Positions 13,836 through 26,200 of a DNA stretch of 64,000 bases are shown here, piece after piece. The position numbers were made by a program, and so were the translations under genes. The DNA is taken from positions 17,741,908 to 17,805,907 of the forward strand of contig JAAONU010000019.1 of the NCBI GenBank assembly GCA_012932295.1, written 5' to 3'. The DNA is from Cyclina sinensis (lineage: Eukaryota > Mollusca > Bivalvia > Venerida > Veneridae). Position 1 is the stretch's first letter, and each line of letters starts with the position of its first letter. Below the pieces are notes generated by a model, which was given only the letters and a program-made list of their open reading frames with translations, had not been told where the DNA came from and did not search any database.

Positions 13836-14261
13836 GTACAGAACTTCCTTGCTCTGACACATTCTTTTAAGTTCATAATTTTTTAGATTTTCTAAATATT
13901 TTCTAACAATTATTTGAACTGTCATTTCTGTGTTAGTGCTGTCATTTCTGTGTTAGGGCTACGTCTAAACTAAAGTCTAGTATGTACAAGAAATTACGAC
14001 ACAATTACGACATGTTTTCAAAATTTTACATAACGCATATTCATGATTAAACTGATTCGGATATGTCAGTGACAGCACACTGTTATCTTATGACACACTG
14101 ACTAAATTTACATTTCCTAAAGGTTTATTCATGATCAATTTGAAAGTTAAAAAAAATCACCTTTATTATTATTATTATTACTTTTTGTTCGCCACGAATG
14201 AAACAACGATATCGATTCTAGCGCCGGAGTTAGGTTTATTACAGTTAAACATACATTTCAG

Positions 14262-14391
14262 AGTATACTGGGCGGTCATGTATATACCACAGGTATTTTC
14301 TACAATGTCTTTAAGTCTCAGTTTCCGGAAACGTCCGAGGTAGCAGTATCCTGGGCCTGTACTCTGCCGCTCACACTCTGGTTCATAGTGG
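14262..14391 (+). CDS. Transporter exon 2
   Basis: Acceptor catttcag|agtata; phase 0 in, phase 1 out (g|gtatgc). Encodes SILGGHVYTTGIFYNVFK and PETSEVAVSWACTLPL, matching the TM1-TM2 region of SLC16 proteins. Confidence 0.8.
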
Positions 14392-14885
14392 GTATGCACG
14401 TTTAAAGTATGGTTTTCTTTTCAACGGTAGTAGAATATTCATGAGTTATTTGTAAAAGGGGGCTGGGAAATATAATCAGACTTTAAAGAAAAAAAAATAT
14501 TTTCTTAACTGTTAACGTTGACTGTATGTTTTATTGTAAAGTGATGTCTTGGAAACTCACTCTAAACATATGTACGCATTGTTTTATAATAATTGATGAT
14601 TTTATCATGTATTTCGTTCTGCACACACCAATGTCTAATCTTTACTTAGCGTTCTATTTTCAACCTTGACTACGAAATACACTCAGATAAAAGAAATTAA
14701 TAGTTGTACTGACATGAAAATATAAACTCGGAACGAATGTTCTGTTTTATGTAAATTAACCAAAATTCAAGATGAAAATATAGAGGATTTTCGCATATTT
14801 GTAAAATAACGGACACCGATAAATAAGAAAAAAAATAAAAACCGAATTTGAAATAATATACAGTTGTTATTCATTTTCTACACAG

Positions 14886-15029
14886 GTCCACTCGGGAGCA
14901 TATTAACCAACCGTTTTGGGTGTCGATTTTGTGCTTTTTTTGGCGGTCTGCTCGCGTCACTAGGACTGACATTTTGTTATTTTGCAACAGACTTTTACAT
15001 GGTTTTCTCCTTCTATGGACTGCTAGCAG
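14886..15029 (+). CDS. Transporter exon 3
   Basis: Acceptor tctacacag|gtccac; phase 1 in and out. Encodes PLGSILTNRFGCRFCAFF and GGLLASLGLTFCYFATDF, which corresponds to TM2-TM4 with the conserved NRFGCR loop. Confidence 0.85.
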
Positions 15030-15874
15030 GTAGACCTTTTCATTTTTCTTAACTGAAAATATAATACATTCATGCTTAAAACTGTATCCTGAAACTTTAA
15101 ACACGTTTTTTTTCTTCTACAGAGCACGTACCTGGCGATAATTTGTACGTATCTGCGATACAGGAACACGCCAAGTAGAATACCATTTTTAACTGACAGC
15201 GAATAGGTAGATAAACATTTGATAATGTTGATACAGAGAAAGACCTGACAACGTAAGGTTGTTGTGTTTCATATCTGTCTGCGAACAACAACAACAACAG
15301 TTAAAGAAGTAAGCACGGTTGTTTTCACAAGTAAGGTTCCTTAAAAAGAAGTATAAGAGAGGTGCATCAGCGCGCTCTGAAAAATCATGTCTATCCTTTT
15401 CAGTATATCAGCTATTTTTAAACCGACAATTTGTTCCTCTTACGAATCAAAACACGGTAATAATTCAAGTAGTTCAATATTTGGAATGGGTTGCTCCAAT
15501 TGCAGCTACTTTGATATGCAGATTGCAACAGGTGAAAGGTCATTTAAACGAAAATTATAATAACATGTAAAGATAATGTTTCGAGTTTCTGAATTTATAC
15601 TTTCAAGCAAAGCATGCGCACACAGATTTTTAGAGACTGGTTCTACAGTTCGATACGCAAAAATGGATGTCGCCTGTAACTATCCCCAAAACTGTAGAGA
15701 GGTCTATTGACCTCTCCAATAACCCCCACCGAGTTGCGATGTTACCATGCGGAACTAGACTAATATCATCGGTAGGTTTGAACAATGATAACCTTTTCAT
15801 GTTCAACAATAACTTGTATAGATCATGTAAATCAGCATGGTGTTTTTTGTATGGGTCGTGCTTATTTTTTACAG

Positions 15875-16602
15875 GGTTTGGCAACGGAATACATTACGTA
15901 GGGTTTGTCACAGCTGTGAACAGATATTTTAAAAAGTATCGTTTAATTGCGAACATTATTTCAACTATTGGGCCTGACACTTGGAATGGCGGTTTACGCT
16001 GCGATAGGTACCACCTATGATTGCAAACTTTGGATGGAAAGGGACATTACTCGTTCTTGGTGGACTATCTTTTAATTTATGTGCTCTCGGATGTATTTTA
16101 TTCCCGACATTGTCAGAACGTTCTACAAGGAAAGTGTTAGATATAAGTTTGTTACAAGATAAGTACTTTCTCCTGTTTGGTGTTCAGTGCCTGTTTTGCA
16201 ATTTATCAAGTTCTATGATATTTCTGCATCTACCAGCTTTGTTACTTTCGTTTGAAACCAGTATCTCCATATCATCGTTGTCACTGACAGTGTACGGTAT
16301 TTCAACTGCTTCATGAAAGTATTGCACAGTATTATCGGCTACTTCCGGAAACCGGACTGCAAGTATTGTATATACTGGTTCATTGACAATAAGTGGTATA
16401 GTCATGATACTGATACCGACCATACAAAGTCAGGTATGGGTTTTATTCCTGGTCGCACTATTAGGATTCACATACAGTGTCACAGGCGGCCACAATGTTG
16501 AGGTAATACTGTATCTAGTCGGACAGGAAAATGTTTCGGATGGCCTCGGTTTCGGCCAAGTTGCAAAAGCTTCAGGAAGTTTACTTGCTGGCCCGCTTGC
16601 TG
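15875..16602 (+). pseudogene. Transporter exon 4 with four frame changes
   Basis: Acceptor tttttacag|ggtttg, donor gctg|gtaagt. Three frames are used in turn: GFGNGIHYVGF..NIISTIG, then LTLGMAVYAAIG, then IANFGWKGTLLVLGGLSF onward, then KVLHSIIGYF, then SGNRTASIVYTGSLTISG to the end. The 728-bp length is also incompatible with the flanking phases, as expected from net indels. Confidence 0.75.
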
Positions 16603-17030
16603 GTAAGTTACTAGTAATCAATAAGCAATGGTAATTTCCGAAAGTGAAACTTATTTCCTTTTGTTTTTATTTTTTTTTATTTTCAAGCTTCATCTTTGCC
16701 TCCTGATACATTCAGTCGATAACACTCATTTAACTTTGACTACATCTGGGAAAAAAACCAACTCGTGATAGACTCCATAGCCGGCAATATGGGAATGGCA
16801 ACATAGCTCTAAGTGCTAAGAATCACATTAGTTATATGTTAAGACTGGGTAGTTAACCTGCTTTGATTAATACTTTGGAATCTATTCATATTGGCTGCGT
16901 AACATATGTCACGTGGTAAACTAATAATGTTTCAAAAAGAACATCCCTTTTTTTATTGTGTCTCATCTTATATTTTTATCATAGATAGTACTATGTACAC
17001 AGTACTCTTATGATACATTACATTTTACAG

Positions 17031-17236
17031 GGTTACTGTTCGAGACAACCAAACGTTACGAGGCGTCATTTTACGTCGGTGGATGCGTAATGGTTGTTGG
17101 CTGTGTAATGATGTTACCCGTGTTAGTGATGCTGAGGCGACAAAGACAAAAATCTCAGGAAACAGAAATTGTTGTATTTGATGACAGCCATAAAGAAGCT
17201 CAGACAGAAATTGTGATACCAATGCTTAAAGTCTAG
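17031..17236 (+). CDS. Transporter exon 5 (last TM and C-terminal tail)
   Basis: Acceptor attttacag|ggttac; phase 1 in. Encodes LLFETTKRYEASFYVGG, a hydrophobic helix, the basic RRQRQKSQE and an acidic tail, ending at TAG 17234-17236. Confidence 0.85.
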
Positions 17237-17980
17237 TCTCTAAGTAAATATCTAACAAATATTTTGTTTAAGGCGAAACGTTAATCGGAACTTGCGGCTT
17301 GAAGTCAGCTAAACTGATATGTATATTGTTCGAATGTTCCGATCTGATAAACTTTTCAGTGGTTATTTCCCTTTGACTGTAAAGTTGAGCAGATTCGTTT
17401 CTAGGTTATTTCTCGGTTTCGGTAACCAGTGGCTTTAATTCATTCAAACTGTGTGTAAAGCTTCTCCTTCTAGAGGTGATATGCTTATTGTCCGTAGACA
17501 AAGCGCATTCGTGGTGTGTCCATCGGTGCTACCGGAAGTCTGGTTTTATTCATGATTGTCAACTATGTACCAGCTCGAACGACGTTCATTTTCTATTGTT
17601 ACACAATATATTATTTACATAAGTTTGCAAATGACGAATGAAAAAAGTTTTTTGTCACAGTTTATCGTCGTGTGTACCTAAGACGACCCACGATTCTTAA
17701 AGAATTATGGACTAAAGATTTGTAGTATAGGATAAAACATAGCCAATCTTTGCTTAGTGTATAACAACGAAGCAACATGCACCAATTTAAGGAATTTTCC
17801 CTACGGCCATATGTGATGCTATATTTAGAGGGGCAGTATTGCGACCCTTGCGTAATAAGTGTAACACTTCAAAACACTTAACAACAAGAATTAGAACAAC
17901 ACATACAAAAATGACTTACTTTGATTTTAAATTTCAAAAAGCAAAGGCAGCTTTACAAAACGACACACTGTATACTTTAC
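17237..17980. other. Non-coding interval downstream of the transporter
   Basis: Probable 3' UTR and flank of the transporter. No repeat or exon recognised. Confidence 0.4.
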
Positions 17981-18094
17981 CGATCTAGCAATTGGCCCCA
18001 GTCCATCCAGCAGATCAGTTACACATGTTTGAGCCCAATCTATAAGCCCAAGTGGAACCATGATGGCACGGGTTTTCCAAACATTCGTCGATAT
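17981..18094 (-). pseudogene. Decayed calcium-binding EGF exon
   Basis: On the - strand, ctacag|atatcgac starts an exon-like segment ending at g|gtaaag, phase 1 in and out like the EGF exons of the upstream gene. It reads DIDECLENPCHHGSTW, then SAGWTGANC, a calcium-binding EGF pattern. The third Cys is Trp, a stop (TGA) occupies the fifth Cys, and a second stop (TAG) follows the sixth Cys. This is a relic exon, not a working one. Confidence 0.7.
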
Positions 18095-18249
18095 CTGTAG
18101 GAACAAAAGAACATTTACTAAGTCTCTTCAGCGTTATCCCCTTTCATTGTCGAAACATACTGAACTGGAAATCGTAATGGTATTTTAAAAGATTCCAACG
18201 AGCAATACAAAAGGTAGGAAACAAAGAATTGTAAAATGTATTTTTTTAC

Positions 18250-18365
18250 CTTGATGACACTGTGTTCCAGTCCAACCATCTGGTAACAGTCACACTATAT
18301 TCCAATCCAACCTTCTACACACATACAGCAGAAAAAGCCTTGGTCGTCCATGCAGCTGGAATTTC
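18250..18365 (-). pseudogene. Second decayed EGF-like exon
   Basis: Acceptor gcctag|gaaatt and donor caag|gtaaaa on the - strand. It reads NSSCMDDQGFFCCMCVEGW, then IGI, a TAG stop and CD. This fits the second half of an EGF domain with a stop just before the sixth Cys. With 17981-18094 it forms a relic EGF gene or lost 3' part of the EGF gene upstream. Confidence 0.6.
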
Positions 18366-19139
18366 CTAGGCAAAAATGGAACGTATTTCACATATCTATG
18401 TCTAAAAGATTTGCTTTGTACTGAGAACTTGTGGTTGCAGTCGGGTTCGAATATGCAATATATTAATATGATTTTAAGATTTTTACAATCAATTAATCAA
18501 ATTCCCCCCTTCCCCCCACCCCACCCTGAATATGCAAATATGTCTTGTCACATGCTGCTTACTTTAAGTACTCTGTTTAATCATGTGATCTGCTTTTTCA
18601 GTCACTTTCCAACCGTGTCCACTCATTTGTTTACAATTGTACTGTTACACTGTTGTTGGTAAATTGGTCTTAACACCGTGATATTGTATACCATATCTGC
18701 ATGTATCGCTCTTTTCTTTCGTAACAAATCCTGGTCATAAGCGAACATTGTGAGTCGGCTTCAACAGATGATGAGTTCTAAATGGAGATCTTCTATAAAT
18801 AAAAGCGCATACTTTATCAAATAGTTTTGTAATATGGAACTTTTTTATGAGTGCATGTAGATATTTTGGCGGTAAACGATTTTGGGCGTATGGCTGGTAA
18901 CACTGGATCGATTGAGGAAATCGGTCCAAAACAGTAATCTGGAAAAAGCTGGTGGTATATTCATTAATTTCTCATGAAGCCTCTTCTTGGTCTTGAAAAA
19001 ATATATTTATTAAGTTAAGAAAGAAGATATTCATATTTTTAATCAAGTATACAGGAATTATATACTTCTTGAATTCGTATTCATGAAATACAAATCTCAT
19101 CTGTGTATCAAAGGTTCTGGTGCCCGTATAACCAATGTC
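18366..19139. other. Non-coding interval
   Basis: No supported gene; includes a C-rich patch (ttcccccccttcccccc-like) near 18510. Confidence 0.4.
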
Positions 19140-19932
19140 CCTCGATTCTGTCAGAGATTATTAACATATAGGCACTGTTGACCAAAATGACATGTGTTCA
19201 ACATATCCTTAAGGTTGACTTGCATTGTATCGTTGACCCTATAAAAATGTGCAAATAATGTTCTTAGGTCAAACTTGACCCCGCATGGGGTCATCTGTTT
19301 TACATTGGGTTGTGCAGAAACTTGAAAACTGAAACTGTATGCTTTAGAGCTTAGATATTTTATCTGTTGCATTGTGTAGTGGATGTTTACAAAGGGTGTT
19401 AAAATTGTATTCTTGGAGTAAACATGGGCATAGAATGTTCAAATTATTTCCCTAATGTCATTTATGGCCCTGTCCGAGGGTCACTTGTTTTACATTGGGT
19501 TGTGTAGGAGAATTTTTAAGAAACTGTCTGAACTATATGCCTTAGAGATTAGATTTTTTGTGTTGCATTGTCTAGTGGACCTCTACAAAGATTGTTCAAT
19601 TATCTCCCCAGGACCAAAATTGATCCCGCCCGTGGGTCACTGGTTTTACATTGGTTTATATAGGAAAAACTTTGAAAATTTTCAAGTCTGAAAGTGTTTT
19701 CCCAAAAGCTTTCTTCGTATGTTGCATTGTCCATAAGATATGTACTGTTTGTTCAAACTATGTCCCTTTCGTCAAAATTGGCTAGCCATGTCGGTTCTAT
19801 TTGTATAAAACATAAGATCTTGGAAAATTTTCAATTCAGAATCTGTAAATTTGCTTCTGATGTTTGCTTAACAGCAGACCCAGAGCCAAATACTCCACTG
19901 AGCAATCCAGGGCCATCATGACCCTGTTGTAT
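19140..19932 (+). mobile_element. Tandem-core element, degenerate, with GGCCATCATG-type tail hairpin
   Basis: Repeated blocks of gtcacttgttttacattggg..gtgtagga at roughly 19300, 19485 and 19640, ending in gagcaatccagggccatcat then gaccctgttgt. This tail is the same as that of the element at 922-2676. The open frames inside are repeat by-products. Confidence 0.65.
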
Positions 19933-20161
19933 AACAAGTAGCATATGAACCCAAGTGACGTCAGACAGGTATGACAATATCAGTTTCTGTATAAACATAA
20001 GCCCCTTCTTATGGTCACCATTTGTTTTACCTCTTGCTTTCCGATGAACTTGAATAGTATAACAAACTAAAATTCAAATATTTTTACACTAACTTCCACA
20101 CATCAACTGACTCATCGTGAGAAGTCAACAATTTTATTAACACAAATACTGCAACAACATT

Positions 20162-20245
20162 CTAGTAAATGACAAAATAATTCCCAGCGTTTGCCCCATT
20201 CACAGGGATAAGTTTTGGCGTGGAGTTGCATTGCTGTATGATAAT
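20162..20245 (-). CDS. EGF gene exon 7: C-terminus and stop
   Basis: Poly-T tract then cag|attatc, phase 0 in. Reads IIIQQCNSTPKLIPVNGANA, GNYFVIY, then TAG. CNSTPKLIPVNG resembles CQDSKIPP..VNG of exon 6, so this may be a degenerate duplicate. Confidence 0.55.
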   Translation of the reverse strand: MIIQQCNSTPKLIPVNGANAGNYFVIY

Positions 20246-23200
20246 CTGAAAAAAAAAAACATTTTCGTATGATATAAGGTTTACACTCAAATTTCCGGAC
20301 GCATTCCACTCAAATTTCCGGACGCATTTTCTACAATATAAAACACTAAAAGATGTATACTATAAGGTTTACACTCAAATTTCCGGACACGTTTTTTTAC
20401 AAAATAAGGTTTACACTCAAATTTTCGGACTCATTACAATCAAATTTCCGGATGCATTTTATACAATATAAGGTTTACACTAAAAGATGTATACTATAAG
20501 GTTTACACCCAAATTTCCGGACGCGTTTTTTACAAAATAAGGTTTACACTCAAATTTCCGAAAGCATTTTTTACAATATAAGGTTTACACTAAAAGATGT
20601 ATACCATAAGGTTTACACTCAAATTTCCGGAAGCGTTTTTTACAAAATAAGGTTTACACTCAAATTTCTGGACGCATTTTTTACCATAAAAGGTTTACAC
20701 TCAAATTTCCGGACGCATGTTTTACAATATAAGGTTTACACTCAAATTTCCAGACGCAAAAAACATCATAATTATATTTCAGCTGAAACACACCCATCTT
20801 CAAACACGAATTTGAGCATGGGTATATTTCACACTAATTTTGATATCGATATTTAGTTGTTTTTTTTTTTAATCGATCCACTGTAAATATCGAGTAAAGG
20901 ATGTTTTTTAAATTTTTATTCATTATATATGAAATCGAAATGTTCCTGTGCATAGTTATACTTTATTTAAAAGGGAAACATTTGTATCTGCACATTCTGA
21001 ATTCTAACCAGTTTAAAGGGGGTTTTGATGAAAACATTCGATCGTTCTTTTATGAAGGTCAAAAATTTACTGCAACTCTTACCTTAAACCCGTCAGCAAG
21101 ACAAGTTGTAAAGATACCAGCTTTGTTCGCCACTATTTGTCCATTAACGAACTCACTAACAGGCGTGTATGGCGGTATTTTGCTATCTTGACAGAGTTGT
21201 AACACCTTAAACAAGTTGTCATTAAACTTAATCCATATTATGAATAATTAGGCAATTTTTATAATAGCATACCGGCCTTTCCCCCTTTCCCTATGTTTCT
21301 TCTAACTTTTAGCAAAACGAGTTTTTTATGAACTTGTCGTTAAAGCTAACACTTTTGCAAAATACTTGCTTAAATGTTAGAATTTCTGCAAAACATAACA
21401 AGTGGTCTTCCTCTGATTTCTCTAATGATTACAATAAGTATATGGCGTTACTGACATTACACATTGACTGAGTTTAAATGACGAATTACAGTCTCAGATT
21501 ATTCAGATTATTTTCACAGGTTGGAGTTACCTGTAGTCCTTTTCGCCAAGTGGCCGACCTCCCTATTTGGCAGCACTGCAATGGCAAGGCCTCGTTGGAC
21601 GCTCGACTCGATGTTCCGGGACATAACCCAGCTAGTGTGTTCTCGACTGCCTGTGATTTGACTACTGTCTCTAGAGAACATATGTCGTTGCAGGCAGGCA
21701 GTGAATCTGAAATTAATAGAAAATATCTCTCAAATATTTATACAATGTATTTACATCCATTTTATTTAATTTTTTATAGGCTGCAACGATAATTATAGAA
21801 GGAACACACATACAATTGAAACAATATTTTCTGTTTATTCTTGGGAACCATTCGTGTTTCTTGCGGGTGCTAAAACCCCTGGTTTTTTTATGTCAAACCA
21901 GTCGCAGGCTGAAACTAAGAACAAACGCCACATGAAATTGAGTTATTTTTTATTGCAGTCTCGATTCTTTTACGCCCTATAGCTACCTCTGGTGTCAAAA
22001 ATAAATTCAGTGAGTAAAGCCTTGCGTTGATAAAAACTATGACAGACTGTGGTTTTAGTAATCCTTAAGCTACGAGTCCCGATTTTCGTTCTATATACTG
22101 TTCTTTTATTCAGACATTTTGTTTTTAATTATCATTTTAATACGTGAAAAACGTGACGTGAAAAACTACAGGAGTCATTAAATGGACATGATCAACCTAC
22201 ACACTAAGTATGAAGAACCTGGGACCAAGCCTTCTATAGTTATTGATCAAAAACTGTTTTGCTTTTCAAGCTCACTGTGACCTTGACCTTTGATCTGTTG
22301 ACCTGAATAACTATAGGCATCATCAACTAGTCATGATCTACAAACAAAGTTTGAACAACCAGAAACCAAGGGTTCTATAGTTATTGATCGAAAACTGATT
22401 TTCTCTTCAAGATCACTGTGATCTTGACCTTTGACGTGGTGATCTGAAAAACTATAGGGGTCATGACAAACCTACACACTAAGTTTATACAACCCAGGAC
22501 CAAAGGTTCTTTAGTTATTGATACGATTGATACAATACTGTTTTGCCATTCAAGGTCACTCTGACCTTGACCTTTGACCTGATGATGTAAAAAACCACTG
22601 AGGTCATCTGCTAGTCATGACCAACCTACATACTAAGTTTAAACAACCTGGGACCAAGGGTTCCATAGTTATTGATCGGAAACTGTTTTGCCCTTCAAGG
22701 TCACTGTGACCTAGACCTTTGACCTGATGATGTAAAGACACTCGGTTCATCTACTGGTCATCACCAACCTACATACTAAGTTTAAACAACCGACTGACCA
22801 ACCAACATTTGCAAAACTATATACCCCCTATTTCTTCAATGGGGGGCATAAAAATTGCTTGATCATACCCAAAACAAAACTTGACCTAGATATTCTTATG
22901 ATAAATCTGTATACTAAATTTCATTTTGGTATGTGCTATCTCTGCGAAGAAAATGAACGGAAACTGCAAATAATTGGAATTTTTCTAAGTCTAAGGGGCA
23001 TAACACTGTCAAAAATTGCTCGATCAAACCCAAAACAGAATTTGACCTAGATATTCTTATGATAAATCTGTATACCAAATTTTATTTCAGTATGTGCAAC
23101 CTCTGCAAAGAAAATGAACGGAAACTGCAAATAATTGGAATTTTTCTAAGTCGAAGGGGCATAACTCTGTCAAAAATTGCTCGATCGTACCCAAAACAGA

Positions 23201-26200
23201 ACTTGACCTAGATATTCTTATGATTAATCTGTATACTAAATTTCATTTCGGTATGTGCAATTCCTGCGAAGAAAATGAACGGAAACTGCAAATGATTGGA
23301 CATTTTTCTAAGTCTAAGGGGTATAACTCTATAAAAAATGCTGGATCCAACCGAAAACACAACTTGACCTAGATATTCTTATGATAAATCTGTTTACCAA
23401 ATTTTATTTCAGTATGTGCAACCTCTGCGAAGAAAATGAACGAAAACTTGGTGGACATACAGACCGACCGACCGACAGACAGACAGCAGCAAAGCAATAT
23501 GCCCCTTTTGCTGCGTATGTTTTCCCACCAATTATAAGAACATCTAGTTCATCACAAGTAATGCAAATATTCATTTGTCATTGTCTTACGTCATCATCCT
23601 TGAATAGGTCAAAAGTAAGATTTGTCAACGAATACATCAATATTGAGACGCCTACTCACTGACTTGTACTCACTCTGACTCGTACTCATTCTTAAGAGGA
23701 TAATAATTTATGATGACGAATTGACATCAATCAGTTATTCCAGACGAGTGTTAGTTCAAGCACTCTTGTCCGTAGCAGAAAGATGCATTAGTAGGGAAAC
23801 GTCTTTAAATACGTGGGAGTCGAACTCAGACAAGTCTGTTTGAACATTACAGGCTCTAGACCACTCAGCCGAATACAGTGCAACCAGGTTAATTTTTACT
23901 CTCTCTCAAAATGAATAAATGATGCCCTTCACACAGCAAATGGTAAGAAAGTATGTACGAGCTCTTTTATAGCAGTTAGATAAAAACAGAGTCAACAATT
24001 GGCTTTATGAAAGTTCTATCCAGATTGTGAAATGTTTAGACTAATTTCTTACACACCTTGTCTATTTTAACATCAAATCGTTCAAGGCTACTTTTTCGAA
24101 ACAAAGTTGCAAAGCTATCAAAATGTAAGTGCAGTCAAAGATAAGGAGAGATCCTTGTTTATACCGAATAAGGTCAGAGTGTATACATTTCCCATAGTGC
24201 TTTTAGTTGAGAACCACCTTTTCTCTCTTTTTTTCTAGCAAATCCTTTAATGTTGTAACCTTTACTTGTCATTATTTGTTGTGTTTATAAAGACCCGACG
24301 TAACCTCTAGACAATGTAAACCAGGGTTACTCGTTTTATGTGCGCTAAGCAGAGGAAATGGGAGTGATTCGCGTTATGTCGCTCTGAGAATTCATTAAAC
24401 TGAAATTACGTAATCTAACAAATATAAATTTAAGAAGAGAACAGAACTGTTCTGTTCTGTTTTGTTATAATTTTAAGACACAATTAAAATCGATCATTTC
24501 CACATCTCTGTGGATAATATCTTTGCTGTACAGTATCTGTGGGGATTGTTTTAAAGTAATAACAATCATTTATATTATGATTTTAATAGCTATTTTGTAT
24601 TCATTAGCTCAAATAATTGGCAAAGATGTGATTTCTTCTGCTCTATTTTCTGGATTTACCATAGCAAACTGGCCGGGTAGTGCTAAACGATTTATCATAA
24701 AAACTATTACTTACTTTACCTTAAAATGTTTCTTATTTAATTATCGGTTCACAAAGAAACATTTTTATAATCTACATGTATTTACATTTTAAATGGAGTT
24801 TAAATCACTTACACAGAAAAAATGGCTTGAAAAATATAGAAAAATGCACCTTAGATTTTCTTTTGACGGAAACTTAATCCACGAAAACTCACCTATGTCA
24901 CATCTCTGTCCTGTCCATCCATGTGCACAATTACAGACAAAACTATTTTGTCTGTTACTACAACTTGCTCCGTTCAAACACGGTGTACTTGCACAGTAAT
25001 TAGTTTGTTGTTGCTGCGTCTGTGTTCCTATATAGGCAAAACAAAGGCACGTAAATGTATACTCTAGTTCACTTTAGTTGGCAACAAGAGATTCAAACGC
25101 ACATTTCAGTCTATAAGACATCAATTTGGGACTTGGCAAATTGACTTTGATTCGACAACAAAGTTGCGACTAACGCTATGTGCTGTGGTAAATGAAATGA
25201 CAAAACGTCGCATTTCACTCGACGCCCAGCATTTTCAGTCACTATTGTAACGGTTTACAACTCTAGTCATGAAAAATTCTCTTTTGAATTGCTATACTTT
25301 TGCAACCACGACTGTTAATTGTCGAATATTCCTTTCACGTATACATGAAAATGCTATGTAGATGCGCATGCGCCAACAGATAATATTATGTGTGTATGCG
25401 TGTATACACTTAATGCTGAAAAGTCAGAAGAATGGTAAGAGAAATTGTTTTGGCTAACACTTACCCGAATGTTCACACCTATGGCCGTAGAACCCTGAAG
25501 GACAATCGCACGTGAACTGACCATTGCCCAAGTTACGACACGTTCCACCATGCTGGCATGATTTATAAATTACTAAGTCATTGCAACACGTGCAGCGATC
25601 TATTTCTAAAAGGAGAAACATAAATGTCAATCAAGGTTTCTTATCTACAAGCATGGCTAAGTTTGTGAAAGCGATTTGTTTGTATATTTGCTGACTGCTT
25701 TGAGTTGATGAAATATCTTTAAATAATTCCCACAGGTAACTTGGAGTATTCCTGTGAAATCGCAACATTTGTTGTTTGTAAGGTAAGGTATCCATATAAC
25801 TGTTTTTTTTTCATTTCGTATGTAGTTTAACATTAGCGATATTGTTGTAATATCAAAACCTTTCCTTTCAAACTTCTCAAACATATCATACTGCATAAAG
25901 GTAATGATAACACAACCTAAACTGGGCTGAAGAAATAGCATAGAGTGATTCCATCGATAAATCAGCTCATAGTGCAAACTGATTAGTGTCTGATAATCTT
26001 TGATTATTTCAATATGAACACCATGACATAATATCTAGATTTACTGTTGCCTTCTTTTGTTGAAGAATTTTAAATATAGATAATATAAAACGGAAAATAG
26101 CATATTTTTCTTTCTAATTTGTCGAACATTTGAGAACTTTCAGCACTTTTATGACAAATCACAACCTGTTGTTACAAAAGGAAATATGATGTAAAATATT

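Larger units (their letters stand above)
13782..17236 (+). pseudogene. Monocarboxylate-transporter-like (SLC16 / MFS) gene, five exons, frameshifted in exon 4
   Basis: Exons: 13782-13835, 14262-14391, 14886-15029, 15875-16602, 17031-17236, all with GT/AG borders. The product matches SLC16-type proton-coupled carriers of the plasma membrane: TM1 (IAVAFASFMAQ), then GIFYNVFKSQF and WACTLP, LTNRFGCRF..GGLLASLG, NRYFKKYR..AN, GWKGTLLVLGGL, YTGSLTISG, VTGGH, FGQVAKASGSLLAGPLAG, and a cytoplasmic tail after RRQRQKSQE. The substrate cannot be told. The SLC16 signature before TM1 (DGGWGWVV) is missing; the frame opens at ATG 13782 or 13788, so an upstream exon is possible. Exon 4 changes frame near 15969, 16011, 16312 and 16345 although the text on both sides stays transporter-like. 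It is either a young pseudogene or local consensus errors; the 22 exons of the two neighbouring - strand genes are intact, which favours a pseudogene. Confidence 0.75.

Noticed and set aside
15667..16020. 117-codon + strand frame
   Set aside because: It starts in intron 3 of the transporter and runs across the acceptor at 15874; only the last part is coding, and that as exon 4.
24440..24465. agaactgttct palindrome resembling a steroid-response element
   Set aside because: Spacing does not fit the canonical 3-bp gap, and a single short palindrome in repeat-rich intronic DNA is expected by chance.
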